This document shows, piece after piece, positions 1 through 6,494 of a DNA stretch of 7,174 bases (the first letter of the stretch is position 1; each line of letters opens with the position of its first letter). The translations under genes and the position numbers were made by a program. Below the pieces are notes generated by a model that saw nothing but the letters and a program-made list of their open reading frames with translations, had not been told where the DNA came from and searched no databases. The stretch is from Cyclobacteriaceae bacterium. GTDB taxonomy: Bacteria > Bacteroidota > Bacteroidia > Cytophagales > Cyclobacteriaceae. The DNA is taken from positions 1-7,174 of the forward strand of contig DAOVVI010000075.1 in assembly GCA_030637245.1 (NCBI GenBank), written 5' to 3'.

Positions 1-319
1 AGTGAAATGAGACAAAGTGGCTTTCAAGACTAAAGAGCTGCCGTGAGGAAGAGGGCAGATCTGGCGAATATCATGACAGCCTGGCTATTGCCGCCACAGG
101 CATCAAAACTATTGGCGTTTCTTGATCCATATGCTTTGATGGGTTGGTGGAATATTTGCCATCAATCGATGACGAACACCTTTTATTCTGAGATTTGGCA
201 TTTTATATAAGCATTGTAATGAAATTAGGTGCAAGTCGTCTATTAGAGTGTGATCCTACTTACAAAAAATTACTTATTTATCCACCAGGACGAAGCCTGA
301 TAAATTATTTGATAATACT
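1..319. other. Upstream region with no convincing gene; broken gene-like frames
   Basis: I see no intact gene here. The first ~180 bases appear richer in G+C than the permease genes. One + strand frame (6-191) reads like coding DNA, with a stretch ending in LAIAATGIKTIGVS, a TGA at 123-125, and then a further 21 codons up to a TGA at 189-191. A TGA at 3-5 also precedes it, so it does not continue smoothly from outside the window. Open stretches exist in other frames too, including a - strand run containing MDQETPIVLMPVAAIARLS, so no frame can be chosen with confidence. The segment may be the eroded remains of a gene. Bases 190-319 are AT-rich leader before the first permease; I found no TAnnTTTG promoter element and no clear ribosome binding site there. 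Confidence 0.3.
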
Positions 320-2683
320 ATGGTTCGAAACTACATTGTCACGGCACTTAGAAATTTCACAAAAAACAAATTTTTCACCTTCATCAATATCTTTGGTTTA
401 TCCATCGGTATTGCCTGTAGTATTCTAATTCTCCTATGGGTTTCTAACGAATTGTCTTTTGATAAATTCCATCCTAAAGCAGATCGGCTGTACCAGGTCT
501 GGGTCAACACAGATTTTAATAACACAATACATACCTGGCCATCCTTGCCTTTACCCACACACGCAGCTCTAAAAACCGAGGATAGCAACATCAAAAATAC
601 AGCCATTACGGATCGGGGTGCAGAACACTTACTTACCGTGGGAGAAAAGAAATTGATCATGAATGGCATGAGTGTGAGTGAGGCATTTCTTACCATGTTT
701 GAGTTTCCGCTGATATATGGAGATGCCACTACAGTGCTCACTGATCCCACTTCCATTGTGATTACAGAATCTACTGCCAAAGCTTTTTTTGGAGACGAAG
801 ATCCAACAAATAAAATGATCCGGGTTGATGATCAGGGAGAGTTAAAAATAGTCGGTATACTAGAAGATATCCCAAAGAATTCAACATTCGAGTTTGACTT
901 TTTACTTCCCTGGAAGTACAAAAGAAAAATGGAATCATGGATTGTCGACAATGAAGACCTATGGAGAGGTTACATGTTCCCGGCTTATGTAGAATTGAAT
1001 GATGGAAGCAATAAATCAGATGTAGATCTAAGCATTAAAAATGTACTGGTTGACCACGGAATGGAAGATATGAGTCCTGAATTGTTTTTGTATCCTATGG
1101 ATCGATGGAGGTTGCATTCAAGGTTTGACAATGGCGTAGAAAAAGGCGGGTTGAGTGATTTTGTTCAATTGTTTAGCCTGATCGCAGTTTTTATCATTGT
1201 CATTGCGTGCATCAATTTTATTAATCTCTCTACTGCCCGATCCGAAAAACGTGCGAAAGAGGTTGGTATTCGGAAAAGTGTTGGATCGAACCGCTTTAAC
1301 CTGGTGATGCAATTTATTGCCGAGTCGATGATCATTTCATTTTTAGCCTATATACTAGCCGTTTTTATTGCTGAACTTGCGCTTCCATTTTATAACAATT
1401 TAGTCGAGAAGGAATTATTTATCGATTACCGGTCATGGATATTTTGGTCATTTTCGATTGCTATGATTGGTGTCGCCGGATTAGTATCGGGCAGCTATCC
1501 TGCTTTTTATCTATCGGCTTTCAAGCCAATTAAAGTGTTAAAAGGCAAAATTCAGGTAGGCCGTAATGCCAATTTGCCAAGAAAAATATTGGTCACCTTA
1601 CAGTTTGGCTTTTCCATCCTGTTAATTATCGGTACGATTGTGATTTACCAACAAATTCAACTGGTCAAGAACAGGCATTTGGGATACGATCAGGCAAATT
1701 TAATTTCTGTAGAATTAAATGATGAGTTAAGTAAAAATTACCAGGTGCTTAAAAATGAACTCCTTCAATCGGGCATAGTTGAAGCTACAACCATTTCAGA
1801 TTGTCCGATTACCAAAGTCATGAATAATCAATTTTTGAGTTGGCCTGGAAAGCCTGAAGATTCAGAGGTTGCTTTTGCAAACATTAGGTGCCGATACGAT
1901 TATACCAAAACGATGGGAATACAAATGTTGGATGGGAGAGATTTTTCTGAGGATTTCGTAAGCGATTCTACGGCAATCATTGTAAACAAAGCTGGGTTGG
2001 ATTTAATGCAACTTGATGATCCTATTGGAGCGGAGTTGGATCTTGGATGGACAAAACGAACAATAATTGGCATAACAGATGATGTACTGATGGAATCGCC
2101 CTACCATGACGTAAGGCCTATGTTTATGCTCCTGGGAGATTCGTATGGCGTAATGAGTATTCGTATAAAAGAAACTAAGGACTTGCAGCTGACCTTAAAA
2201 ACAATTGGCAAGGTGTTTAATAAATACAATTCAACCTATCCTTTTGAATATACGTTTACGGATGTTGCATTTCAGAAAAAATTTTCAACTATAAATTTGA
2301 GCAGTAAATTGGCTAGCCTGTTTGCCACATTAACCATTATGATTACTGGTTTGGGATTATTTGGCTTAGCAGCATACACTACAGAGCAACGCACTAAAGA
2401 GATCGGTGTACGCAAAGTGATGGGTGCCACGGTTCTGAGTATCATCAAACTGATCTCAATGGATTTTACCCGGTTGGTCATGTTAGCTTTTCTGCTAGCG
2501 GCTCCAATAGGCTGGTGGCTGCTCAATATGTATCTCGATCGATATCCAATACGAATTGATATTCAATTTTGGATATTCCCATTTACTGGCTTGTTTGCCT
2601 TAGCTTTTGCCTTATCAATAGTAGTTACCCAGGCACTTAAGGCTGCTCATACAAATCCGGCACATTCGTTGAGAAATGAGTAG
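320..2683 (+). CDS. ABC transporter permease, FtsX/MacB type (tandem copy 1)
   Basis: Inner-membrane permease subunit of a type VII (MacB/LolCDE/FtsX-like) ABC transporter, 787 residues. Such permeases transmit ATP-driven conformational change to a periplasmic domain and usually extract or expel substrates rather than pump them through a channel. Layout by eye: TM1 about 19-42; periplasmic MacB_PCD-like domain about 43-282; TM2-TM5 about 283-303, 333-357, 373-398 and 423-443; second periplasmic domain about 447-662; TM6-TM8 about 664-686, 716-738 and 749-772. Each FtsX half carries the expected cytoplasmic coupling motif: RAKEVGIRKSVGS near 311-323 and RTKEIGVRKVMGA near 691-703. The C-terminus NPAHSLRNE is typical of the Bacteroidota family. 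Start ATG 320 is supported by exact correspondence with the paralog's N-terminus (MVRNYIVTALRN versus MLRNYLITAIRN). No ATPase or fusion protein lies beside it. The substrate cannot be inferred. Confidence 0.93.
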   Translation: MVRNYIVTALRNFTKNKFFTFINIFGLSIGIACSILILLWVSNELSFDKFHPKADRLYQVWVNTDFNNTIHTWPSLPLPTHAALKTEDSNIKNTAITDRGAEHLLTVGEKKLIMNGMSVSEAFLTMFEFPLIYGDATTVLTDPTSIVITESTAKAFFGDEDPTNKMIRVDDQGELKIVGILEDIPKNSTFEFDFLLPWKYKRKMESWIVDNEDLWRGYMFPAYVELNDGSNKSDVDLSIKNVLVDHGMEDMSPELFLYPMDRWRLHSRFDNGVEKGGLSDFVQLFSLIAVFIIVIACINFINLSTARSEKRAKEVGIRKSVGSNRFNLVMQFIAESMIISFLAYILAVFIAELALPFYNNLVEKELFIDYRSWIFWSFSIAMIGVAGLVSGSYPAFYLSAFKPIKVLKGKIQVGRNANLPRKILVTLQFGFSILLIIGTIVIYQQIQLVKNRHLGYDQANLISVELNDELSKNYQVLKNELLQSGIVEATTISDCPITKVMNNQFLSWPGKPEDSEVAFANIRCRYDYTKTMGIQMLDGRDFSEDFVSDSTAIIVNKAGLDLMQLDDPIGAELDLGWTKRTIIGITDDVLMESPYHDVRPMFMLLGDSYGVMSIRIKETKDLQLTLKTIGKVFNKYNSTYPFEYTFTDVAFQKKFSTINLSSKLASLFATLTIMITGLGLFGLAAYTTEQRTKEIGVRKVMGATVLSIIKLISMDFTRLVMLAFLLAAPIGWWLLNMYLDRYPIRIDIQFWIFPFTGLFALAFALSIVVTQALKAAHTNPAHSLRNE

Positions 2684-2735
2684 GAACTATTTGTGATAAT
2701 TAAAAGGTGTGAAATTGAGATTCTTTTCTAGAATA

Positions 2736-2759
2736 ATTTGCAACCCGTGATTCTGTTTA
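2736..2759 (+). repeat. Short dispersed repeat, copy A (permease spacer)
   Basis: This stretch of the spacer between the permeases matches 6006-6029 in the same orientation. The shared core is TTGCAA, then C or T, then CC, then GTGATTCTGTTT. The only differences are one base after TTGCAA, one extra G in copy B, and edge bases. A match of this length between non-coding stretches 3.3 kb apart is unlikely by chance. It could be a genomic repeat, a remnant of a small mobile element, or a shared protein-binding site. Confidence 0.6.
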
Positions 2760-2789
2760 TAGTCTTTAAAATGAAGCACAAAATTGTTT

Positions 2790-2869
2790 GAATTAATTCT
2801 GATAATAATGTGATTTGAAATCAGGCTTCCTGCGAAATCTAATTATTGGATATCATCATGATATTTCGC
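2790..2869. promoter_or_regulatory. Cluster of palindromes upstream of second permease
   Basis: Within 80 bp lie GAATTAATTC (2790-2799, perfect palindrome), TGATTTgAAATCA (2811-2823, 6-bp arms), and ATATCATcATGATAT (2850-2864, 7-bp arms around one base). The last is partly enclosed by a further inverted repeat, GCGAAAT (2832-2838) with ATTTCGC (2863-2869). The cluster ends about 98 bp before the ATG at 2968, where a promoter or operator for the second permease would be expected. AT-rich DNA yields short palindromes by chance, so only the 2832-2869 structure is notable by itself. No TAnnTTTG box was found in this spacer. Confidence 0.35.
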
Positions 2870-2967
2870 CCCATATATTAAAGATGTAATGAACAATGAA
2901 TTGAATCATTTTAAAATATATAAACTCTAGAAATTATTCATTTATAACCGACCTATATAAAATAGCC

Positions 2968-5331
2968 ATGCTCAGGAACTACCTAATCACTGCGATACGA
3001 AATTTCACAAAAAACAAATTTTTCACATTTATAAATATCTCAGGTTTATCCATCGGTATTTCGTGCAGTATTCTTATTCTACTCTGGGTTAACGATGAAA
3101 TATCTTTTGATAAATTCATTCCTAAGTCCGATCGTTTGTATCAGGTCTGGGTTAATTCTGAATTTGATAACAAAATTAATTCTTGGCGATCTGTTCCTTT
3201 ACCCTCCTACGAAGCACTCAAAACTGCGGATAGCAATATTAAAAACACGGTAGTCGCGGACTGGGGAGGCGATCATCTCCTGACGGTTGGCGAGAAAAAA
3301 TTGAAGATGAATGGGTTTTGGGTAAGTGAGGAGTTTCTTGAAATGTTCGAATTTCCATTAATCTATGGAGATGCGGCCACTGTGCTTGATGAGCCAACAT
3401 CGATTGTGATCACAGAATCCACTGCCAAAGCATTTTTTGGTGACGACGATCCGATTAATAAAATTATTCGTGTTGATGACAAAGGAGATTTGCAGGTTAC
3501 CGGAATATTGAAAGACATTCCAAAAAATTCTTCATTCGAAATTGATTTCTTATTGCCGTGGAAATACAGGAGGCAAGTAAATCCTTGGGTAATAGAAAAC
3601 GAAGACAATTGGGGTAATTATTCTTTTCAAGTATTTGTAGAATTGAGTGATGCCGCCAGTAAAGCGGATGTAGATAATAGCATTAAAACGATGCTTTTTG
3701 ATCATGGAGAAGAAGAAATAAAATCTGAATTGTTTTTATACCCGATGCTTCGATGGCGATTATACTCCAATTTTGATAATGGAAAAGAAAAAGGGGGCAT
3801 GAGTGATTTTGTTCAGTTGTTTGGCCTGATAGCTGTTTTTATAATAATAATCGCCTGCATCAATTTTATAAACCTTTCTACCGCCAGGTCTGAACGGCGA
3901 GCCCGGGAGGTAGGAATACGCAAAAGTGTTGGGTCAAACCGATTCAATTTGGTGGTGCAGTTTATTGCGGAATCCATGGTTATTTCACTAATCGCATTTA
4001 TCATATCGGTTTTCCTTGCTCAATTATTGCTGCCATTTTACAATAACCTTATTGAAAAAGAGTTATTTATCGATTATAAGTCAGTGGATTTTTGGTGGTT
4101 TTCAGTGGCTATGATCTTGGTGATTGGTTTAATTTCGGGCAGTTATCCGGCCTTTTACCTCTCCTCTTTCCAACCTGTAAAAGTTTTGAAAGGTAAAATT
4201 CAGGTAGGGCGCAATGCTAACCTACCTCGAAAAATATTGGTCACCTTACAGTTTGGTTTTTCCATACTATTAATCGTTGGCACAATTGTTATTTACGAAC
4301 AAATACAATTGGTCAAGAACAGGCAATTGGGTTATGATCAGACAAATTTAATTTCTGTGGAATTAAATGATGAATTGGACCAAAATTATCAGGTGATTAA
4401 AAATGAACTACTTCAAACTGGTATAGTTGAAGCTACAACAATTTCAAATAGCCCAATTACCAGAATTAATTCAAATAATTTTTTGGGTTGGCCCGGAAAG
4501 CCTGAAGAACAGCGAGTAATATTTACAACAATAACCTGTGCGTATGATTATACAAAAACCATGGGAATTAAAGTGCTGGAAGGCAGAGATTTCTCGGAAG
4601 ATTTTGTGAGTGATTCTAGTGCGATTATCGTGAATAAAGCAGCGATGGAGTTGATGCAACTCAACGATCCGATTGGAACGGAATTGGACCTTTGGGAGAA
4701 AAAAAGAACGCTGATTGGCATCGTTGATGATGTGTTAATGGGATCGCCCTATCAGGAAATAAAGCCAATGTTTATGATCCTGGATGATTGGAATGGCGTG
4801 ATGACCATTCGCATTCGAAAAACGAATGATGTGCAAGCAGCGATTAAAATAATCGAAGATGTTTTTAAAAAATATAATTCAGCTTATCCGTTTGATTATG
4901 TATTCGTTGACGTGGAATTTCAGGAAAAATTTTCAACAATAAACATGACAAGTAGTCTTTCAAGCATGTTTGCAACCCTAACCATCCTGATTACAGGATT
5001 GGGCCTGTTTGGTCTGGCAGCATTTACAGCAGAACAACGAACCAAAGAAATAGGCATTCGCAAAGTTATGGGTGCTACCGTGCTAAGTATTATCACCTTA
5101 ATATCGAAAGACTTTTCAAGGCTGGTAATTATTGCCTTCACGGTCTCAGCTCCCCTAGCCTGGTGGCTACTCAAATTATATCTGGAAAGATATCCTGTAC
5201 GAATTGATATTCAATTTTGGATTTTCCCCCTGACAGGATTATTTGCATTGGCTTTTGCCTTATCCATTGTAATTACTCAGGCTCTAAGGGCAGCTCATGC
5301 AAATCCTGTCAATTCATTGAGAAATGAATGA
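2968..5331 (+). CDS. ABC transporter permease, FtsX/MacB type (tandem copy 2)
   Basis: Second inner-membrane permease, 787 residues, a gapless paralog of the upstream gene with the same predicted eight membrane segments and two periplasmic domains. Coupling motifs are RAREVGIRKSVGS near 311-323 and RTKEIGIRKVMGA near 691-703, and the C-terminus is NPVNSLRNE. The coupling segments and the 405-445 region (KGKIQVGRNANLPRKILVTL) are nearly invariant between the copies. Differences concentrate in periplasmic parts, for example about 200-235 and 497-525. That pattern suggests a shared ATPase and coupling mode with diverged periplasmic specificity, which is an inference. Start ATG 2968 matches the paralog. 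The gene follows copy 1 by 284 bp, so it could have its own promoter, and no strong terminator is seen between them. The products might act as separate pumps or as a mixed dimer, as LolC and LolE do. Nothing here decides this. Confidence 0.93.
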   Translation: MLRNYLITAIRNFTKNKFFTFINISGLSIGISCSILILLWVNDEISFDKFIPKSDRLYQVWVNSEFDNKINSWRSVPLPSYEALKTADSNIKNTVVADWGGDHLLTVGEKKLKMNGFWVSEEFLEMFEFPLIYGDAATVLDEPTSIVITESTAKAFFGDDDPINKIIRVDDKGDLQVTGILKDIPKNSSFEIDFLLPWKYRRQVNPWVIENEDNWGNYSFQVFVELSDAASKADVDNSIKTMLFDHGEEEIKSELFLYPMLRWRLYSNFDNGKEKGGMSDFVQLFGLIAVFIIIIACINFINLSTARSERRAREVGIRKSVGSNRFNLVVQFIAESMVISLIAFIISVFLAQLLLPFYNNLIEKELFIDYKSVDFWWFSVAMILVIGLISGSYPAFYLSSFQPVKVLKGKIQVGRNANLPRKILVTLQFGFSILLIVGTIVIYEQIQLVKNRQLGYDQTNLISVELNDELDQNYQVIKNELLQTGIVEATTISNSPITRINSNNFLGWPGKPEEQRVIFTTITCAYDYTKTMGIKVLEGRDFSEDFVSDSSAIIVNKAAMELMQLNDPIGTELDLWEKKRTLIGIVDDVLMGSPYQEIKPMFMILDDWNGVMTIRIRKTNDVQAAIKIIEDVFKKYNSAYPFDYVFVDVEFQEKFSTINMTSSLSSMFATLTILITGLGLFGLAAFTAEQRTKEIGIRKVMGATVLSIITLISKDFSRLVIIAFTVSAPLAWWLLKLYLERYPVRIDIQFWIFPLTGLFALAFALSIVITQALRAAHANPVNSLRNE

Positions 5332-5411
5332 GGAAATATTTGTGAATTATATATTATAAGATTGTAATGATACCTCTTAAGACCTAACATCCTCAGTATG
5401 TTTCCCGATTC

Positions 5412-5427
5412 TATCTGGGTACAGATA
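5412..5427. other. Small hairpin after second permease
   Basis: TATCTG-ggta-CAGATA forms a perfect 6-bp stem with a 4-base loop, 81 bp after the permease stop. No T-run follows on either strand, so it is a poor intrinsic terminator. It may be a chance inverted repeat or a processing structure at the 3' end of the permease transcript. Confidence 0.25.
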
Positions 5428-5560
5428 CCGCAGTCTGGCTACCTACATAGCATAGATCACTCCAAACCACTCCCGCATTATTTGCAGAGCTCAGTTAACG
5501 AGGTTTCAGATATTAAAAAGTCTCCTTTCAAAGCTAAAAATGGAGCTAAAACTAATAATT

Positions 5561-5606
5561 ATCACCATTAGCCTGGTATCGTGGTGATTAAACTCCATGG
5601 CTAATG
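5561..5606. terminator. Interleaved inverted repeats between convergent genes
   Basis: CATTAGCCTGG (5566-5576) pairs with CCA-t-GGCTAATG (5595-5606): 11 base pairs with one bulged T. A second repeat, ATCACCA (5561-5567) with TGGTGAT (5582-5588), is interleaved with it. The arms run a-b-a'-b', an order that permits either alternative hairpins or an H-type pseudoknot. The structure lies between the converging second permease and the - strand regulator, 19 bp past the regulator's stop codon, which is the usual place for a bidirectional terminator. The flanking T-rich tract is weak on both sides, so termination is only a reasonable guess. Confidence 0.4.
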
Positions 5607-5624
5607 TTTCTAAATGTTAAATCT

Positions 5625-5994
5625 TTATTTCACCTCCAGCAAATGAATAATCTGGGCGATCTCACCATTGAAATCCTTTTGCCAGAGTTTGAGACGCTCG
5701 ATGGCTACGCTTTCCATGGGTCCTATGGTATCGGAGATTTGTACAGCTTCAAATTTTGTAGATAGAATATGTTCAACGATGAAAAAGTTGCTGTAGTAGT
5801 TTAATAGCTTCAATAGTATTGAAATACCACCACCTGATCCATTTTCAATACGCGAAATGGCATTCTGATTCACATCGAGGTATTTGTCAAAATCCTCCTG
5901 AAGCATTTCCAATGCTTTTCGCCTTTCATTAAGTCTTCCTCCAAACAGTTTTAATGCAATCCCCGCTGGGTACAGAATTTTTCTAAACCCTCAT
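5625..5994 (-). pseudogene. XRE-family helix-turn-helix regulator, start lost by apparent 1-base frameshift
   Basis: Small DNA-binding protein of the Cro/CI (XRE) type. The - strand frame reads GGRLNERRKALEMLQEDF followed by DKYLDVNQNAISRIENGSG. This matches helix 1 (RLNERRKAL), helix 2 and the recognition helix with the family hallmark AISRIENG. A leucine-rich region (LLKLLNYYSNFF) and a helical tail ending in LLEVK follow. The frame is open back to a TGA at 5991-5993 and contains no ATG upstream of helix 1. Starting at TTG 5912 or ATG 5906 would remove helix 1. An ATG at 5992-5994 is one base out of frame; dropping one G from the GGG at 5988-5990 would join ATG-AGG to the main frame and give about 122 residues. 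Either the gene is freshly broken, the sequence has an indel error, or a rare start (CTG 5975 or ATT 5960) is used. Its target genes are unknown. Confidence 0.6.
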
Positions 5995-6005
5995 ATCAAC
6001 CAAGA

Positions 6006-6029
6006 ATTGCAATCCGGTGATTCTGTTTT
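6006..6029 (+). repeat. Short dispersed repeat, copy B (upstream of HTH gene)
   Basis: Partner of the repeat at 2736-2759: TTGCAA-T-CC-G-GTGATTCTGTTT. It lies 12 bp upstream of the ATG at 5992-5994 of the - strand HTH frame, so it falls where that gene's promoter or operator would be. If it is an operator, the copy in the permease spacer would be a second target of the same regulator; this is speculative. Confidence 0.6.
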
Positions 6030-6051
6030 AATTCTACAAATTAAAAACCAT

Positions 6052-6062
6052 ACACACACACA
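6052..6062. repeat. Short (AC)n microsatellite
   Basis: Five AC units plus a final A, within AT-rich non-coding DNA. This is a low-complexity tract that could vary in length by slippage. No role is evident. Confidence 0.5.
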
Positions 6063-6069
6063 AAAGAAC

Positions 6070-6120
6070 AACCCGCCTTGGGTAGGCCTTTTCTTCTTTA
6101 GCCGTAAGGGCTTTTACCCG
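6070..6120. terminator. Weak terminator-like hairpins
   Basis: Two short stems sit close together. GCCT-tgggt-AGGC is followed on the + strand by CTTTTCTTCTTT, and AGCC-gtaag-GGCT (6100-6112) runs directly into TTT on the + strand. An alternative pairing ACCC-gcctt-GGGT overlaps the first stem. Each stem is only 4 bp, so this looks like a decayed or weak terminator. It lies 18 bp beyond the end (on the - strand) of the probable gene remnant at 6138-6392. Confidence 0.3.
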
Positions 6121-6137
6121 TCGCATACATTACAGTT

Positions 6138-6392
6138 TTAGTTAACACTCAAGGTTTTGGTAAATACCCGTGTGAACAGGTTGCTATTCCCAGCCAGCCT
6201 TTTACATACCTCCAGGGTATAATCTCCGGCTGCCAATCCTTCAGAGTTTTTCGTAGAAAACTCGGAGAAAAGTAGTGGACGATATCTACTTGGTCGAATC
6301 TCAGAGTCCATAAGTGAGACTCTTCTGAGGAGGAATATGTTCTTCCCAGAGACAAGGGCAGGTTTGCTAAATATACAGACGGCAAAGAAGAA
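6138..6392 (-). pseudogene. Possible decayed gene tail, unrecognised protein
   Basis: A - strand frame of 84 codons is open from a TAA (6393-6395) to a TAA stop at 6138-6140. Its last part is protein-like: FSEFSTKNSEGLAAGDYTLE, then VCKRLAGNSNLFTRVFTK and a final TLSVN. The AAGDYTLEV piece resembles beta-strand text of extracellular beta-sandwich domains, but I do not recognise a family. The upstream part has no good start: the only ATG, at 6309-6311, leaves 57 residues. A competing - strand frame over 6149-6385 is also open (it contains VYLANLPLSLGRTYSSSEES), which suggests that a longer gene may switch frames here. The likeliest reading is the 3' remnant of a frameshifted, 5'-deleted exported protein. 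Chance open frames cannot be excluded. Confidence 0.25.
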
Positions 6393-6413
6393 TTAAGATA
6401 GTTCTTAATACTT

Positions 6414-6448
6414 ACATAAGAAGTTTATGTTCTTTTGTTAATCAAAAG
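6414..6448. promoter_or_regulatory. Twin 17-bp palindromes upstream of propeller gene
   Basis: ACATAA-gaagt-TTATGT (6414-6430) and CTTTTG-ttaat-CAAAAG (6432-6448) each have perfect 6-bp arms around a 5-bp centre and are separated by one base, with centres 18 bp apart. They end 17 bp before the -7 element at 6466-6473, so bound protein would cover the -33 region. The two arms differ in sequence, so they need not bind the same protein. An operator role is inferred from symmetry and position only. Confidence 0.4.
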
Positions 6449-6465
6449 TAACATATGGTTTAGAC

Positions 6466-6473
6466 TATTTTTG
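6466..6473 (+). promoter_or_regulatory. Bacteroidota-type -7 promoter element
   Basis: TATTTTTG fits the TAnnTTTG -7 consensus of the Bacteroidota primary sigma factor. It lies 21 bp before the ATG at 6495, giving a short leader. The nearest upstream TTTG (6434-6437) is 28 bp away, longer than the usual spacing of about 19-21, so the -33 partner is poor and the promoter may depend on an activator. Confidence 0.45.
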
Positions 6474-6494
6474 AATAAATATTTTAAACCTATC

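Noticed and set aside
195..428. 77-residue + strand reading frame overlapping the start of the first permease
   Set aside because: It overlaps the well-supported permease N-terminus in another frame, has no recognisable features, and has no counterpart before the second permease.
331..780. 149-residue - strand open frame inside the first permease
   Set aside because: It is antisense to a strongly conserved coding region, and the equivalent stretch in the paralog is shorter and displaced, as expected of a shadow frame.
2718..2733. Possible terminator after the first permease (ATTCT...AGAAT)
   Set aside because: The stem is only 5 AT-rich base pairs with no proper T-run, too weak to call.
204..5375. 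Recurring AT-rich string resembling TATAT..AAG..TGTAATGA before each permease and after the second (near 204, 2874 and 5348)
   Set aside because: Only GTAATGA is exactly shared. The rest aligns only with gaps in AT-rich DNA and does not fit the TAnnTTTG promoter pattern, so chance is sufficient.
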